From: Haliotis asinina
Lineage: Eukaryota; Mollusca; Gastropoda; Lepetellida; Haliotidae
Reading direction: 5' to 3'
Length of the DNA stretch: 64,000 bases
NCBI RefSeq assembly: GCF_037392515.1
Contig: NC_090283.1
Coordinates: 17,826,501-17,890,500 of the forward strand
The notes under the pieces are model-generated. The model saw nothing but the letters and a program-made list of their open reading frames with translations, had not been told where the DNA came from and did no database searches. The position numbers and the translations under genes were made by a program. This document shows, in pieces, positions 22,680-35,174 of the stretch. Numbering within the stretch: position 1 is the first letter of the stretch; each line of letters starts with the position of its first letter.

Positions 22680-23215
22680 TAAGGACTATGATTTATGGAT
22701 ATACAACTTCTTTTATTCAGTGAGTGCGACGTTTCGACATAGATACTAATGTCGTTGTCAAGCAAATGGTACAGGGTAATAAATTTGTGGAGGAATATAT
22801 ACGTGAATTGTTGTTACAATGAATGAGAAGACGATGAGTTGTTTATACAACTGATGGGGTTGATGTACACAAACTGATGGGAAGCCTGAAGTTAATAAGG
22901 AGTGTGGTATAGGAGACTGAAAAGCAATAGAGTGTTGTTATAACAAAGCGGGTTGAAGTACAGAATTATTTTAACAAGTGATATGCAAGTGGAATTTGGT
23001 AGCCCTCTTCTTGGTGGTTCAATCTTCATGATGTGGAGTGCCTCTAGGAGCTTGCTGATTTTGTAGTCAGATTGGTTCTTTTCTACGACTTTGATGTTGC
23101 TCCAGTTGATGGTGTGGTTTGGGTGGTCTCTGATGTGGTCGGCAATGGCTGATTTGGAGTCCGTCCTGTTTTCTAACTGAGAAGTTGCATATCAATAAAT
23201 CATAGTCCTCACTTC
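22680..23215 (-). mobile_element. Penelope-like element fragment
   Basis: Reads on minus. Inverted short repeats GGACTATGATTTATGGATAT (22684) and their complement (~23210) flank a GIY-YIG fragment (23190-22892: SAIADHIRDHPNHTINW, then KLLEALHIMKIEPPRRGLP). A hammerhead-like hairpin lies at 22755-22720 (CTTGACAAC, stem GACAT/ATGTC, GAAACGTCGC). The architecture matches the element at 380-1703 but the sequence is another subfamily. Confidence 0.65.
22892..23190 (-). pseudogene. GIY-YIG fragment of the second Penelope-like element
   Basis: An open frame of about 100 codons matching the C-terminal part of the nuclease (NRTDSKSAIADHIRDHPNH, NQSDYKISKLLEALHIM). The upstream GIY-YIG strand itself is missing. 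It ends with a TAA at 22892. Confidence 0.55.
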
Positions 23216-23245
23216 TAGAATGTCCATCAAAGATATCCACGCACA

Positions 23246-24597
23246 TATACTACCGACAGAAAATAAGGGAACCAAGAAATTGAATGTAGATGACGTTGAT
23301 TGTGACAGGGTCCGTTATCGTGGCGTATCTCCCAAACGCAACGTCCAATGACAATGGCATTTCGCATAATGCATGCCCAGCACGTGCTACACGTGCATAC
23401 AGAAGTTAACTCCTGTAAATGTACTGGAGAAGTCGCAATCACTAATGCAATAGAGATTGACACTTACTGACAAAAATGCCTCCGAGGCAGTATCTCGGTG
23501 AAGCAACAAAATGGAGAATTGTGGGGATGATAGAGGGGGGGACATCATTATGTGAAGTTGCCCGGCAGATGGGTAAATCAAAAAGTGTAATTTCACGCCT
23601 GTGGGGTAAGTACCGTCAAACGGGTGGGGCTGCAACGAGACCTGGGCGTGGTAGACCAAAATCAACGACACCACGACAGGATCGTCTCATTACGTTAATT
23701 GCTCTACGCGATAGGTTTAAATTGGCCCCTGCCATCAATAGCGAATTCCGCACACTCACTGGAAGACGCATTTCAACCTCAACCGTTAAAAACCGACTCT
23801 ATCAAGCTCGTCTGAAAGCAAGACGGCCTTTTAAGGGTGTCACCCTTTCAGCTCACCATAAGCGCCAAAGATTGGCATGTGCTAGGCAGCATCAGGGACG
23901 GGCTATGCGCCACTGGCGTTACACCATGTTCTCTGATGAGTCAAGGTTTTGCCTACGATTCACAGATGGCAGAAAACGTTGTTAGCGTCGGAGCGGGGAG
24001 CGACATGCCAGAGCAGCAATTCTTGACCATGATCGATATGGAGGTGGTAGTGTCATGGTTTGGGGTGGGATTACACATGACAGACGATCAGATTTGGTCA
24101 TCATTAACGGAGCCATGACTGGTCAGCGATACGTTGACCAAATATTGCGTCCTGTTGTGGCTCCATTGGCTAGAGCTATCGGCCGAAATTTTGTATTCCA
24201 AGATGATAATGCCAGACCACATCGGGCCCGAATTATCTCCGCTTATCTCCGACAAGAAGGTATCCAGACATTGGACTGGCCCTCTAAGTCCCCAGACCTG
24301 TCCCCAACTGAACATCTCTGGGACGTTCTTGGTCGAAGGGTGTACGCCAGGGACCCAGGACCCGCCAACCTGGCCCAGCTTGGTGCAGCTCTCCAAGAGG
24401 AATGGCGGGCAATACCACGGGCAACCATCCGGAAATTGATTAACAGCATGCCATCAAGGTGCCGTGAATGTGTTGCCCAACATGGTGGACACACCAGATA
24501 TTGAACTTGACGCCTAAAATTGATTTAGTGGATATTTAAAGCAGTTTCAAATTCGCTATTATTTCATTAGTTCCCTTATTTCTTGTCGGTAGTATAT
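23246..24597 (+). mobile_element. Tc1-like element with both terminal inverted repeats
   Basis: Ends TACTACCGACAGAAAATAAG (left, ~23248) and its complement TTATTTCTTGTCGGTAGTA (right) are about 28-base inverted repeats flanked by TA. The length of about 1.35 kb and the single transposase frame are typical of Tc1 elements. It sits between a Penelope-like fragment and the C-terminal half of an older transposase. Confidence 0.85.
23476..24504 (+). pseudogene. Tc1 transposase with one in-frame stop
   Basis: 343 codons in one frame, interrupted only by TAG at 23983. N-terminal paired-type HTH (ATKWRIVGMIEGGTSLCEVA, GKSKSVISRLWGKYRQTGG), GRGRPKSTT hook, then catalytic D (FSDESRF), D (FQDDNARPH) and E (LSPTEHLWD) with DD34E spacing, and GGGSVMVWGGI between. 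The stop falls in R-C-stop-R-R, where the family often has Trp, so a single TGG-to-TAG change would explain it. All three acidic residues are intact. Otherwise it looks young and nearly full length. Confidence 0.88.
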
Positions 24598-24601
24598 ATC
24601 G

Positions 24602-24916
24602 TTGACAACATGCTACGCTAACATCTTGAGATTACATGGTGATCTCAACCCAATCGAACTTATCTGGGGAGCCCTTAAAAGTACAGTGGCCCCGAAAAAT
24701 CAATCATTCAAGTTGAATGACGTCAAGCACATTGTCAGCACTGCTATATGTGACACTGACATTGCACGCTGTCATGCATGTGTTGAACATGTCAAGAAGG
24801 TGGAGAGAGAGTACTGGCTCAAAGATGGCTTGAAGGAGCAAACCGTTAATCCAGTTGTCATTCGTCTGGACACTGGTGACTCCTCTTTGGAAGAATGGAG
24901 TGAGCGTGATTGAGTT
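24602..24916 (+). pseudogene. IS630/Tc1-type DDE transposase, C-terminal half
   Basis: Encodes ILRLHGDLNPIELIWGALK, then VAPKNQSFKLNDVKHIV, and a C-terminal ACVEHVKKVEREYW region. LNPIELIWG holds the third catalytic acid. It is the continuation of the half ending near 22556. About 2 kb of other transposons separates the two. It ends at TGA 24914. Confidence 0.65.
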
Positions 24917-25360
24917 TAATTCTGTTATTATATTTACAGATAACACTAGTATCCAGCCAGATGTGCTGAAAGAAATATAGATTCTTTTAACACCGACAGC
25001 ACTAATTCCAACGACTCATAGTGAAACATGAAACACTCAATTCACATAAAAGTGTCATGAAAATATAAATATTAACTATCTCTATGTTTAAAGCTATGAG
25101 AAATGCATTGCTTGATTTGGAATGTGAACGATATCAAAACACAACACTTTTGTCTTCATTATATCCTCTCTTCAATGAGTGTGCATGATTGTGTGCGCTT
25201 GTGTCCGTGGGAACGGGGCTTTAAAGGTTCTTGAGTTCTAACCATAGGTGCTCAGATTAATGATTTAGTGTAAATGTACTTTCTCTCTGTCTTGTTCACA
25301 CGCATTTTCACTTAGGTGCCACATAAACAAGATATGATATTAACAAATTTTCAAATACTA
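24917..25360. other. no feature recognised
   Basis: AT-rich sequence without a recognised gene or repeat. Confidence 0.4.
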
Positions 25361-25812
25361 CGCGAAAGTGTCTAAAATCGGTCTGTTGGTAGACTACATT
25401 GTAGTCTATCGATACATTTACAGTTTGTGCAAATGTTGATTTATTTAAGTGGGTTTACACCATTCCGTAAACCGAGCCAAGGCCTACAGATCGCCTGTAA
25501 TGTAGAAACTACGCCTCAACTGTTACAGATACCCCTACATTCGGTGCTGTCTGGTTCCTTCAAATAATACCCGAAAGTGTCCAAAATCGGTCTGTGGGTA
25601 GACTCACATTGTAGTCTACCCATACATTCACATTTTTTTTCAAATGTTGATTTCTTTGAGTGGGTTTACACTATACTGTAAACCGAGCAAAGGCCTCGAC
25701 TATTACAGGCATGGCCTACACAGCGCCTGTAAAGGTAGACAACATTGTAGTCTATCGATACATTTACAGTTTTTGCAAATGTTGATGTATTTAAGTGGGT
25801 TTACACTAACCC
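25361..25812. repeat. ~200-bp degenerate tandem repeat, 2.5 units
   Basis: CGAAAGTGTC...AATCGGTCTGT starts at 25363 and 25571. ACATTGTAGTCTATCGATAC and AAGTGGGTTTACAC blocks recur three times. Confidence 0.75.
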
Positions 25813-26217
25813 ATGCACACCCACACACGCACACGCACACACGTACACACTGTTACGGTTAAAAATTTACCGTGACAACAATGTAAGAAATCCCCTGTGA
25901 ACCACCAAAACAGAACAGCAAATATGAATGAGTGTCGCCCTCAACACGGCAGCCAGTCTTTTTAATTATATTTAGCCATTTCCCGAAAGTTTGGGCACAA
26001 ACGAACATCGTCAACACTGTAGAATGTCCTGGAATAAGTCTCCCGAAAGTAGACACATAGAAAACTAGGAGCAGATAAATTCCGGAAAACCAGAATACTA
26101 AAAGTGTTGACCAGCTATTAAAGCGAAATGTGACCCATCATATTAAACATTTAAAACACTAAGCATTTTGACCCAATAATAATTATTACTGAATTAATAA
26201 CAAAATACAGAGGAAAT

Positions 26218-26395
26218 ACACACTCGTAACAACACACACTCGTAACAACACACACACGCACTCACACACATACACACACGCACGCACTCACACACACGCA
26301 CACTCATACGCCCACACACAGACACAAATCCAAGCACTCACACACACTCACACTTACACTCACACTCACACTCACACCCACATTTGATTTAGTGC
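26218..26395. repeat. CA-rich microsatellite
   Basis: Interrupted (CA)n and CACTCA repeats. A smaller one lies at 25818-25850. Confidence 0.9.
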
Positions 26396-27465
26396 AGCTC
26401 GTCTTTCAATCAGAGATCCACCCCTAGAGATATTACGCCCAGTGTTATCTGCAAATGGGTTAATTAGGTTAATGATGCATGTTAAAGACACAAAAAACAC
26501 AGTCAACTGTTTAATTGCATATCGATTATCAAGATTCATCCTTCAGGTGATTATGACTGATTCTAGATCATTGTATCCCGTCTAATGCTTTGATTACGAC
26601 CTCATTGCCATAAGGATAAAATTCATCATTGTTGCTGATGGTGTGTCATCGCACACAGACTTGCTGTGTTGTTATTGTTAAAATTGTTATGCTGAATGAG
26701 CGTCAGCTCAACTGTGGAACTGTAGAACTGTGGAACTGTGGAACTGTGGAACTTATGGCAAAGTCGTAACCAGGTATCTAATCTTCGACAATCATATACC
26801 CAGTCATCTGCGGCTGTTTCCTGGATTTAATTGCTAAATCACTAGAGTATGAGAAAGCAACGTTATGGATAACATACGTCAACACATCAGTTTGTTATTA
26901 GTGGCAACATAGAACAGTTTTGCATTTTTAGTACGTGTTTGTCTGACTAATATCAATTTGGTAAATTCGGCCTGTTTTGATATAAACAAAAGCATAATTT
27001 GAAAGTCAAGTTGCAAGAATATTGACTCTTAAGATTTAGTGTCATTCACTACATCAGGGATGAATTTACCTTGGCTCCTCCTTCAATATCAAGCTGGTTC
27101 AAAGATTAGATAAGATTAGATCAGTTTACATCATCAGATAAGTGTTTTTCCAAATCAACATTTATTGTATACTGTCACCTTTTATCTTCTTTACCGATGT
27201 TACACTTTATTCCTTTTCTCACCTACAAATGATGACGTGTATAATTTGGCCATGCCTTTGTTTATAGAGTGTGACAAACAAAGTTTCACTTATCTTGTTG
27301 TCAGACAGAAATATCGACAGTTAAAATGCCAATTTCATGTCTGTCTGACCGGACACCCATAGATAAGGTGGCAAACCATCAATGAAGCTTTCTCGTGGTT
27401 TGAAAAGTCGAGTCAATCAAGTCGTTGAACGTGATCTACAAATTAATTACTTTGATTGTGTTGAA
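26396..27465. other. non-coding, with one repeat fragment
   Basis: 26548-26655 is a third copy of a block found at 19107 and 31748 (CTAATGCTTTGATTACGACC). 26705-26755 is an 8-base GTGGAACT minisatellite. No gene recognised. Confidence 0.5.
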
Positions 27466-28249
27466 GGCATGACATACCATGAAAACAGATGTCCTTCTGT
27501 CTAAAACACCTACAGCAATTTTCATATCATACTCCAGTCACCTAACAAGGGGGATAACTGAACGAAATCCATGTGTTGATACACACTCAAAACATCCTTT
27601 ATGACTGTAACAACATTGATTCAATCCCATACATATCCTGATTTCAGTAAGGTCTACCCTACTTTTTTTTAAAGAATATTTTTGTTTTGTTTTAGAATGA
27701 TACTGATTAGTTTTGTTTTATACTGTAGTGTCATTACTGGATAGCTTGACAGTCAGTGCCATGGCAAGGATGCAGGATAGCTATTCAGCGTGATGCATAT
27801 CCTTGCTACAAATAATCACTTAAGCTAGAACTTGAGTTGAACGTATGACATACCATGAAAACAGATGTCTCTCTGTCTACTAACACCCACATCAATTGCA
27901 AGTATCACATTAATCCAGCGAGGTCCTGGCTAAGAAGGTGAAGGATTAGACATCTGAATTAAATTCCCGGGGTCTGTATTGAGTTGCTGAAAGTTGCACC
28001 AATCAGGACCTTGATGAAGTTTTCCTAGGAGTTGTGTTGAAGTTATGTTGTCGATATATGGGGAAAATAATCTGTTTGGTGAGTTGATGATGAATGTGGT
28101 GTCTCATGCAGTTCCACATCTCTTCTTGCACCTGTTTGTGCAGGGTAATACTTGATATGCCTTGTATGCAATTAGTGTGTACATCAAGGGAGGCACGATG
28201 TAGAAAAGCCTGAGTATTTCAGACAATACATGTTTCGAGAACAAACATA

Positions 28250-28425
28250 ATCATGGAGAGGAAGACATTTCTTATGGATAGACAACTTCCTAATTGCAGT
28301 AGATGCGACGTTTCAGTTTAGATCCTAACACCGTTATCAAGCACTGTGTGAGGATCCACACCGAAATGTCGCATCCACTGCAATAAAGAAGTTGTCTATC
28401 CTTAAAAGAAATCTTCCTCTTCATG
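28250..28425. repeat. palindrome with hammerhead-like hairpins
   Basis: Counterpart of 17500-17685. Contains CGACGTTTCAG...TTATCAAGC (minus-strand hairpin) and ACACCGAAATGTCGC on plus. Confidence 0.7.
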
Positions 28426-28687
28426 ATAGTGTTTGTTTTCGAAACAAATGTATCATTACAAATACTATGCGTTAATCAGCTCTCAGGGGAACCTTGGTTC
28501 AGACACAACTGATCCGGAAACAAAATTGCAAAAGCGACTTTTACAAATGAAAACAGCAAAACATACAAAAACAGTCAGAACCTGAAATGTTTTCTGATGT
28601 TACGAGTTCTCAACGTTCTCAAAATAGTGTCAAGGATGTCGTTTCCTTATAGTGCGAGAAAATGATTAAAATGTTGTTATTTACTGT

Positions 28688-28878
28688 AACGGGATCGGGT
28701 GGGCAGACTCGCTGACTTGGTTGACACATGTCGTCGGTTCCCAGTTGCGCAGATCGATGCTCATGTTGTTGATCACTGGATTGTCTGGTCCAGACTCGAT
28801 TATTTACAGACCACCGCCATATAGCTGGAATATTGCTGAGTGTGGCGTAAAACTAAACTGACTCACTCACTCACTTGT
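28688..28878 (+). repeat. SINE-A copy
   Basis: GGGATCGGGTGG, GACACATGTCGTCGGTTCCC, CAGACTCGATTATTTACAGA, then GGCGTAAAACTAAACT and an (ACTC)n tail. Inserted in the 27.5-30.9 kb element. Confidence 0.85.
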
Positions 28879-30989
28879 TTTTTACTGCCTTGAAATTGGT
28901 CACATTGTAATCGGGAAAATGAAGCATTAATAGGCTCAGACATTCAATGTTTTCCTCACTTTATATTTATATGCATTTCATTAATCACAGCGTTATTCTT
29001 TTACTCAGCATATCCGTGTAGCGATATTCAATGCCATGTGTAATGTTATTTGAGAAATCTATCAAGTATGTCATTCAGCCAGTGTTATTGTGCATCCATT
29101 GTGTAATGTCCAATAGTTCTCATGGCAATTGGTCTCATTGACACATGGCAATCTGGAAAGTGAAGTATTATTAGGCTCAAACATTCAATGTTTTCTTCAC
29201 TTTATATCTACAAGATTTTCCTCAATAAGTGTTCTTCTTAAACAGCAGCACTGTGTAGCGTCATTCAATGCCATGTGTAAAGGTATTTGAAGAACCTGTG
29301 AAGTATGTCATTCAGCCAATGTTATCGTGTATCCATTGCATCATTTCCAATAGTTCTCCTCCGACCAACTTGCTACCCCAACATGCGCCTAGGGCCATTG
29401 ACCAGTCGAAAATTGTATATGTTATGTGCCTTATTGAACAGCCTTTCGCTCGAACAGTTGTGACACTTGCTCTTGCAGACAGAGTACGTGAAAACACATT
29501 GTGTTTTGCAGCTGTATTTGGACGGTGCAACCCTTAATCTCTCCTGTTTATCGTCTCAGTGCAAAATAGATTGTCAAATCAAGACTTCCAAATCCTGCTT
29601 CATTTCAAGTGTGGGTGAATGATTGGTCCTCGGTGGTCAGTGGGATACGCTGCAGTGTATCGATTCAAGCTTACAGTTAATGATGGATCTCAGAGCTCAA
29701 AGAACTCATTACTGTGACGACTGTTGCGCAAAGCCAGCTCTACACGTCCACTTTGGGTCAAATACTTTCTTTTCGTCAGGAATCTTTCTGCTCCACAGAT
29801 GTTGTTAGAAGTAACTATTGCAGCTATTTTCATCAATGAGCTGACTTTGACATATGCCCTTGGACGATGTTCAAAGCAAACAATATCTCTATGGACTGTC
29901 ACGCTACAAACATGCAAGATCAAGAAGAAATTCCCTTTGTCTGTCCTACACCAGACAACGACTTGTGAACAATGTTGTCCTCACTGCAACCTTTATCGTA
30001 GCGCAGTGGATTACTTGTCCCGACAGATCAAACAGTCTGTCAGTTTCTCACATTTTATCAGTGTATACAGGGTTACTTAAAGACGGGACCAAATTTCCGT
30101 GTCGTTACAGTAGGTAACATTCAAGCCTAGACTGATTCGCCAGACAGATATAGCAGCATCCAGTAGTCGTACTGTGTTGGGCAATTTTTACTGTGATGAT
30201 GGTAATTTCAGTGTGTGACACAGATACCATCCAAACTCTGTGGGAGTTGCAACTTCAAAGAGCAAGCACTGAAGGCTGATAAGAGCGCCAAACAAGATGA
30301 CTCAAAATGAAAATTAGTGGTCGTAATAGCTGACAAGGATACTCTAGAAACGGTAGCTATCACATTCACTGACTACGGAGCTATCTAGAAGCCAATAACA
30401 GAGTTCGAAGAATTTCTACCTTCAACAACACTAATCAATATCATTCAGAATACAAAATACAACAGAATATTATCAGGTAACGTCAGAAAGTAGTACAGGA
30501 GTTAAAGCCAAACCGAAATATTTGTAGCAACGATATGCATCACGCTGAATAGCTATAACTGCATCCTTGCCATGGCAGTTGTCATACTCACTGACTGTCA
30601 AGCTATCCAGTAATGACACTACAGTATAAAACAAAAATAATAAATATCATTCTAAAACAAAATATAATATGCTCTTTAAAAAAAAGTAGATGAACTGTAT
30701 TTCAATGTACGATTGTCGAAATTGGGAGATATGTGGGATTGAATCAATGTTGATACGATAATGAAGGATGTTTTGAGAATGCCTCTCCACATGGATTTCA
30801 TTCAAAGCATAGCTGTTCGTTCAGTTACCCCCCTTGTTAGGTGACTGGAGTATGACACGAAAATTTCAGGTTTACAATTTTCAGTCAGTAGTCTGGTCTA
30901 CAGTGATTTATCGACCTTCCTGAAAAGCGCCAAGATTCATAATAACACCCCATGCACGTTGTGCACGTTCTTCCCCTGCATTGTGTTTG

Positions 30990-32420
30990 CGTGTGGTGAT
31001 TACGTGAAATGATGCTGCATACACAAGATGAATGCCATTTTAACATTCCTCAGATGGTTTTCTTTCTACCAGACTTCATCGTTCAGGTTCCCCTACTTTT
31101 TTAAGAGTATTGAATTTTAGTATCAAGTAATGTCACAGAGTACAATTATATAACCAAACCGAAACGTTTGTAGTACTCATATGCATAATACTGAATACTA
31201 GTAGGTATAAGTGCATCCCAGCTAGGGTCTAAACGAATGCAACAGCCTGGCAGTCATGAAATGTGAATACTGTCATTGCAGTTAGTCAGGCTTTTCTAAA
31301 CCACACGGGTTTGGATGATTTAGCATTTGAAGAAAGGACAGATACATTCTGCTCACCGGACTTGAATGACTAATTCACAAGCATAAGTATGCCGAAAAAT
31401 TAACTTTCCGAAAAACTAGAACTTTCATGTGACCGTGACAGGTCAAATTCTGTTCTGTTCTTTATCTTCTGTGGAGCTACGTGACTGAGTAATGGACATT
31501 AGTCACATGACCATGGGCAGGACGTGTTCGAACATTTGGGAACAGTGATAAAGTTGGAGGAAATTGTACATATGTCATCACATATAGATTTTATATGTCA
31601 TCACATATACATTTTACATCTTTGTGACAACGCCCTGATGTAGCAGACTGATTGTTGAGGAATGTTGGGGTATTATATTACATGTGGGCACCGTTACCCC
31701 ATGACTTGCTTACTGACTCTTTTGCTGAAGTACTAGGCGATAGCGACTGATTCCAGATTATTGTATCCTGTCTAATGCTTTGCTTATGACCTCATGACGT
31801 AATGATAAAATTAAACATTGTTTCTCATGGTGTGTCATCGCCAAGATGTTTAACATCAGTGTAGCTATGACGATCGATCGCAGTTGAGTTCTATCAGTTA
31901 GTAGCCAAGGAAGACTATGGTCATCTTCCGTCAGTTGTTGGCGATCTACGGCCTGTTTTCACACTGGATATATTTATGACACTGGATATTCTAGCTACGT
32001 GGCGGAGATCGATGGAATATATTGACCTGCGTCCACGCGGTACCCGTTAAAGGGCAAGGCACAGTATGGTGATCTGCCGTCAGTTTCACACTGCATCGTC
32101 TTCAATATTTAAACGGTTTTAGATTATATTACTAGCTTGTACAAACCTGTATAGGTGATAAACTACGTGTTTTACTGTCAGTGACTGACAAGTGTTTATA
32201 ATTTACATTTCATTGAACCATAGTTTAATTTAGTCATGATGTAGCTACAATATTGATGTGACTTAAAATCACAAGTCACTCACCAACTCACTGTGGTATC
32301 CGTTACACAATATACAAAAACAAACTGCATACATCTATGTGTTATATATTTATGGCACCCGTCCACCCGGTCACTGAGCCTGACGATCCGACACGATGTG
32401 CTTCTTACTAGAAACAAGCT
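30990..32420 (+). repeat. second copy of the 18.3-20.2 kb segment
   Basis: Direct repeat of 18290-20240 without the G/T tract. Blocks such as GGCGATCTACGGCCTGTTTT and GATAAACTACGTGTTTTACT are shared. Confidence 0.75.
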
Positions 32421-33600
32421 TGGTTCCTTTCATTGAGAGATGCAGACATACCGACATTTCCTTTTTCCTTATTTCGCATGTTACCGGCACGAAATAACTC
32501 CTCTTTGCGCATGTCCAGGAAAGTACCATCGGGTTACCTGTATTAGAAGCAACAATAGTTTTGCCACGGCTTGCTGTTTTCCAAGGATTTCTCTCACTGA
32601 AATTGAAATCGCTTAGGATATGATGAACCAACGCCTACGACAGGACCGGAATCCGTCGAAAACGCTGGATCAGTTTGGCTATAACTGATTGACATTTTGA
32701 ACGAAATCACAATGTGTTAAACGTTCCAACCGTGTGTTCAATGCATCGCCACCGCCTCTCTTGTTGATGTTGTTGTGTTGTTGATGATCATGCAAAATAC
32801 AGTCAGTGGGGGGTATGGTCACGGAGTTGTGACACAATCCTTTTTCAGGGATTACGTCACAGGCGGATCAAGAACGAAGACCTTTTGGCCCCTAGGTTTA
32901 TCAAATGTCCACAAACTCTCGTGAAAACCGATGAACTATGCATCCACCCTGCTTTAACTGTGCAGCTCCCACTTCTCCTGTTTTGCAAAACCCTGTACCC
33001 GCCTCTGTACGTGTTGTGTCACGATCTATCACTGATCAAACTTAACACTTAACATGATGTTATTTTCCAAGGTATTTTATTTCCAGCATGTACGCGGATG
33101 TCTATGTAACACGATTAATATCGATTCAGAATACACACAGCAGTTCCACAAAGACAATGCGTTGGATGTATTTGATTAGGTGTCACCGTAAACGGTGTAT
33201 CGTTGTAAATGATATAGATCCTAGATTACTTTGCACAGACACAATTATTTACGCACCATCTTCATTCACTTAAAATCTTGCTCAGAGGCTTTAAGACAAA
33301 TAATGGAACGAAAGGCTTTACTTACTTGAAGCACCTTTTCATGCTCATCATTCTAGGCCTAAGGATTATGTTACAACTCAGCGCTGGCCCTTTAAGAAAA
33401 ACAGAAAACATCATTAAATCTCACAGCATATATCATTCTTCAAACCCAAACAACATACATATTATGGGAAAGAAGCCAGGCTATAAATCTCCATTTGTCT
33501 TTCAAGATACAGTGGATAAATCTAGGTAGCTATATTTACGAATCATTTCCCGTTCGATTCATTCATCTCGTCACAAATGACAATGGTAGTAAAAAAACGC
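32421..33600. other. no gene recognised
   Basis: Short open frames (for example 32631-32371 on minus, and 33088-33529 on plus) show no recognisable domain. Confidence 0.35.
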
Positions 33601-33610
33601 GCGTCTAGCC

Positions 33611-33720
33611 ACAAACTGGTTTGCAGTGAGTGAGTGTGATTTTATGGCGTTTTTAGCAACCCAGGTCTGTATCGTGACGATCGGACGCATTAAACATTAG
33701 GCTACCCCACCGCTCACAAA
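33611..33720 (-). repeat. SINE-B copy, degraded
   Basis: Tail GAGTGAGTGTGATTTTATGG on plus, and the antisense A-box end TTAGGCTACCCCACC. Confidence 0.5.
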
Positions 33721-34200
33721 TTAGCGCATATAATAATAAACACATATATGCGAAGTATATAAATATAAAATGCACAAAAATCATGTCAATGACATTTCTT
33801 TTAAACATATTCAGAGGTGAAGAGGCTAAACCACTTTGCTCTTTTGTCTTTCATAAGAAATGCAAATTTGTTAGTATCATTTAAAGGCCGCTTCAAATGG
33901 GGGAGAACGTATTCAAATTGCAATTCGTCAAGAAATGAAATAAGAACATGGGAATCAATATCAATGATACAGCTACAATGAATTTGTACAAGAGAAACAG
34001 GTCTTGGCATATCCACCGGATTCATTGAACAAGGAGATAAAATACCACATCTGAAATTGGATAAAATACGATGGTGATCTTTAAACATAATTATTTTACA
34101 CGAGTTTCAACAGAGGGAGTTTACATAAGCGATTGCCCTCGATGAAAAGACCCAGAGACTGAGTTATAAATCTGAACCAAAGAAGGTGGGCAGCCGCTAG
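33721..34200. other. unrecognised
   Basis: A 95-codon minus frame (34088-33801) shows no family I recognise. Confidence 0.3.
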
Positions 34201-34204
34201 TGTT

Positions 34205-34320
34205 TATCACTGGGCCTTCTGGTGCTGACTCGATTATTTACAGACCTCCGCCATATAGCTGGAATATTTCTGAGTGTGGCGTAAAACTAAACTCACTCAC
34301 TCGCTCGCTCGCTCACTCGC
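34205..34320 (+). repeat. SINE-A 3' part
   Basis: GACTCGATTATTTACAGACC, CCGCCATATAGCTGGAATAT, GGCGTAAAACTAAACT, then a CTCACTCGCTCG tail. Confidence 0.85.
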
Positions 34321-34356
34321 TCACTCGCTCACACACTCACTTCTCTTGAAGAACAA

Positions 34357-34590
34357 ACCGACAACGTGGTGTAGTGGTCAGAGCGTTCGCCCAGTTCGCG
34401 GGATCGACCCCCGACTGGGTCATACCCAAAGATTTTAGAATATGGTACTTGCTGGTCCCATCTTGGCGCTCGGCATTAACGGTCGACTCGGAGTCAGAAT
34501 AATGTGTCTGACTGGAGAATTCATGCTTAAATGCGTCATTGTATCTCAGCGAGCTAGCACAATAATACTAGCTTAAGCCTGGGCTAGTAT
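34357..34590 (+). repeat. tRNA-derived SINE (different body)
   Basis: A-box-like TGGTGTAGTGGTCAGAGCGT and B-box-like GCGGGATCGACCCC, 30-40 bases apart, start a ~230-bp body. The head looks like a tRNA gene but no full cloverleaf is evident. Confidence 0.55.
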
Positions 34591-34604
34591 TAGCAGCCAC
34601 AGAC

Positions 34605-34706
34605 AAAATGCATATGTTTATGAACAAAATGCATATGCTTATGAACAAATTGTATATGTTTATGAACAAACTGTATAAGTTTATGAACAAACTGTATACG
34701 TTTATG
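34605..34706. repeat. 21-bp minisatellite, five units
   Basis: AAAATGCATATGTTTATGAA-C units with point differences. Confidence 0.9.
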
Positions 34707-34719
34707 TAGTGGCTTGTGT

Positions 34720-35170
34720 AATTTGTCAGACAAGTATTCTAGTGTGTTTCTTTTAATGTCGGCGGAGCGACAACTTTGCTCACATGTCGCATTCCCTATA
34801 GAAGACGGACAGGAGGAAATCTTCTTTTCTTCATTCTAGATGCAGGGATGCAATTGAACGACAATAGTATTGACTTTAAGAGACATGTCCTCGGGGACGA
34901 CTGCACCTTTTGAACAGCGCCAAAGACCATCGGTCAAAACAAGGTGTTTTTGAGCGAGCCGCTGAGTGGATATATTTAAATAATAATGTGCGACAAGTCT
35001 CTAGGCAACAGGCACAGATCTGAAAAATGTGAAACCTATTTCATCCATTTTTTTTCCTTTCTGTATACTTAAAGAAACAACTGGTGCGCGAGGGGACAAC
35101 GAAATTCCGTTTACATAGAGTGAAAAATGAGTTTCTGTTGCCATGTTGAAAGGGGGAAAAGGAAACCTTC
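34720..35170. other. no feature recognised
   Basis: No gene or repeat seen. Confidence 0.4.
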
Positions 35171-35174
35171 ACAC

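Larger units (their letters stand above)
27480..30880 (+). mobile_element. non-autonomous element with ~350-bp inverted ends
   Basis: 27520-27830 and 30510-30865 are inverted repeats (CTCCAGTCACCTAACAAGGG left, its complement right; CAAGGATGCAGGATAGCTAT left, its diverged complement right). The interior (27830-30380) is the partner of the inverted copy at 15.9-18.3 kb and includes a palindrome, one 250-bp-like unit and a SINE-A insertion. No transposase was seen, so it would need helper functions. Frames of 70-118 codons inside are not recognisable proteins. Confidence 0.6.

Noticed and set aside
29268..30117. Frames of 87-118 codons in the 27.5-30.9 kb element
   Set aside because: Not conserved in frame in the inverted copy at 16-17 kb, and no recognised domain.
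33801..34088. LINE C-terminal domain on minus
   Set aside because: Superficial resemblance only; the diagnostic Cys and E-D-E-x-H motifs are absent.
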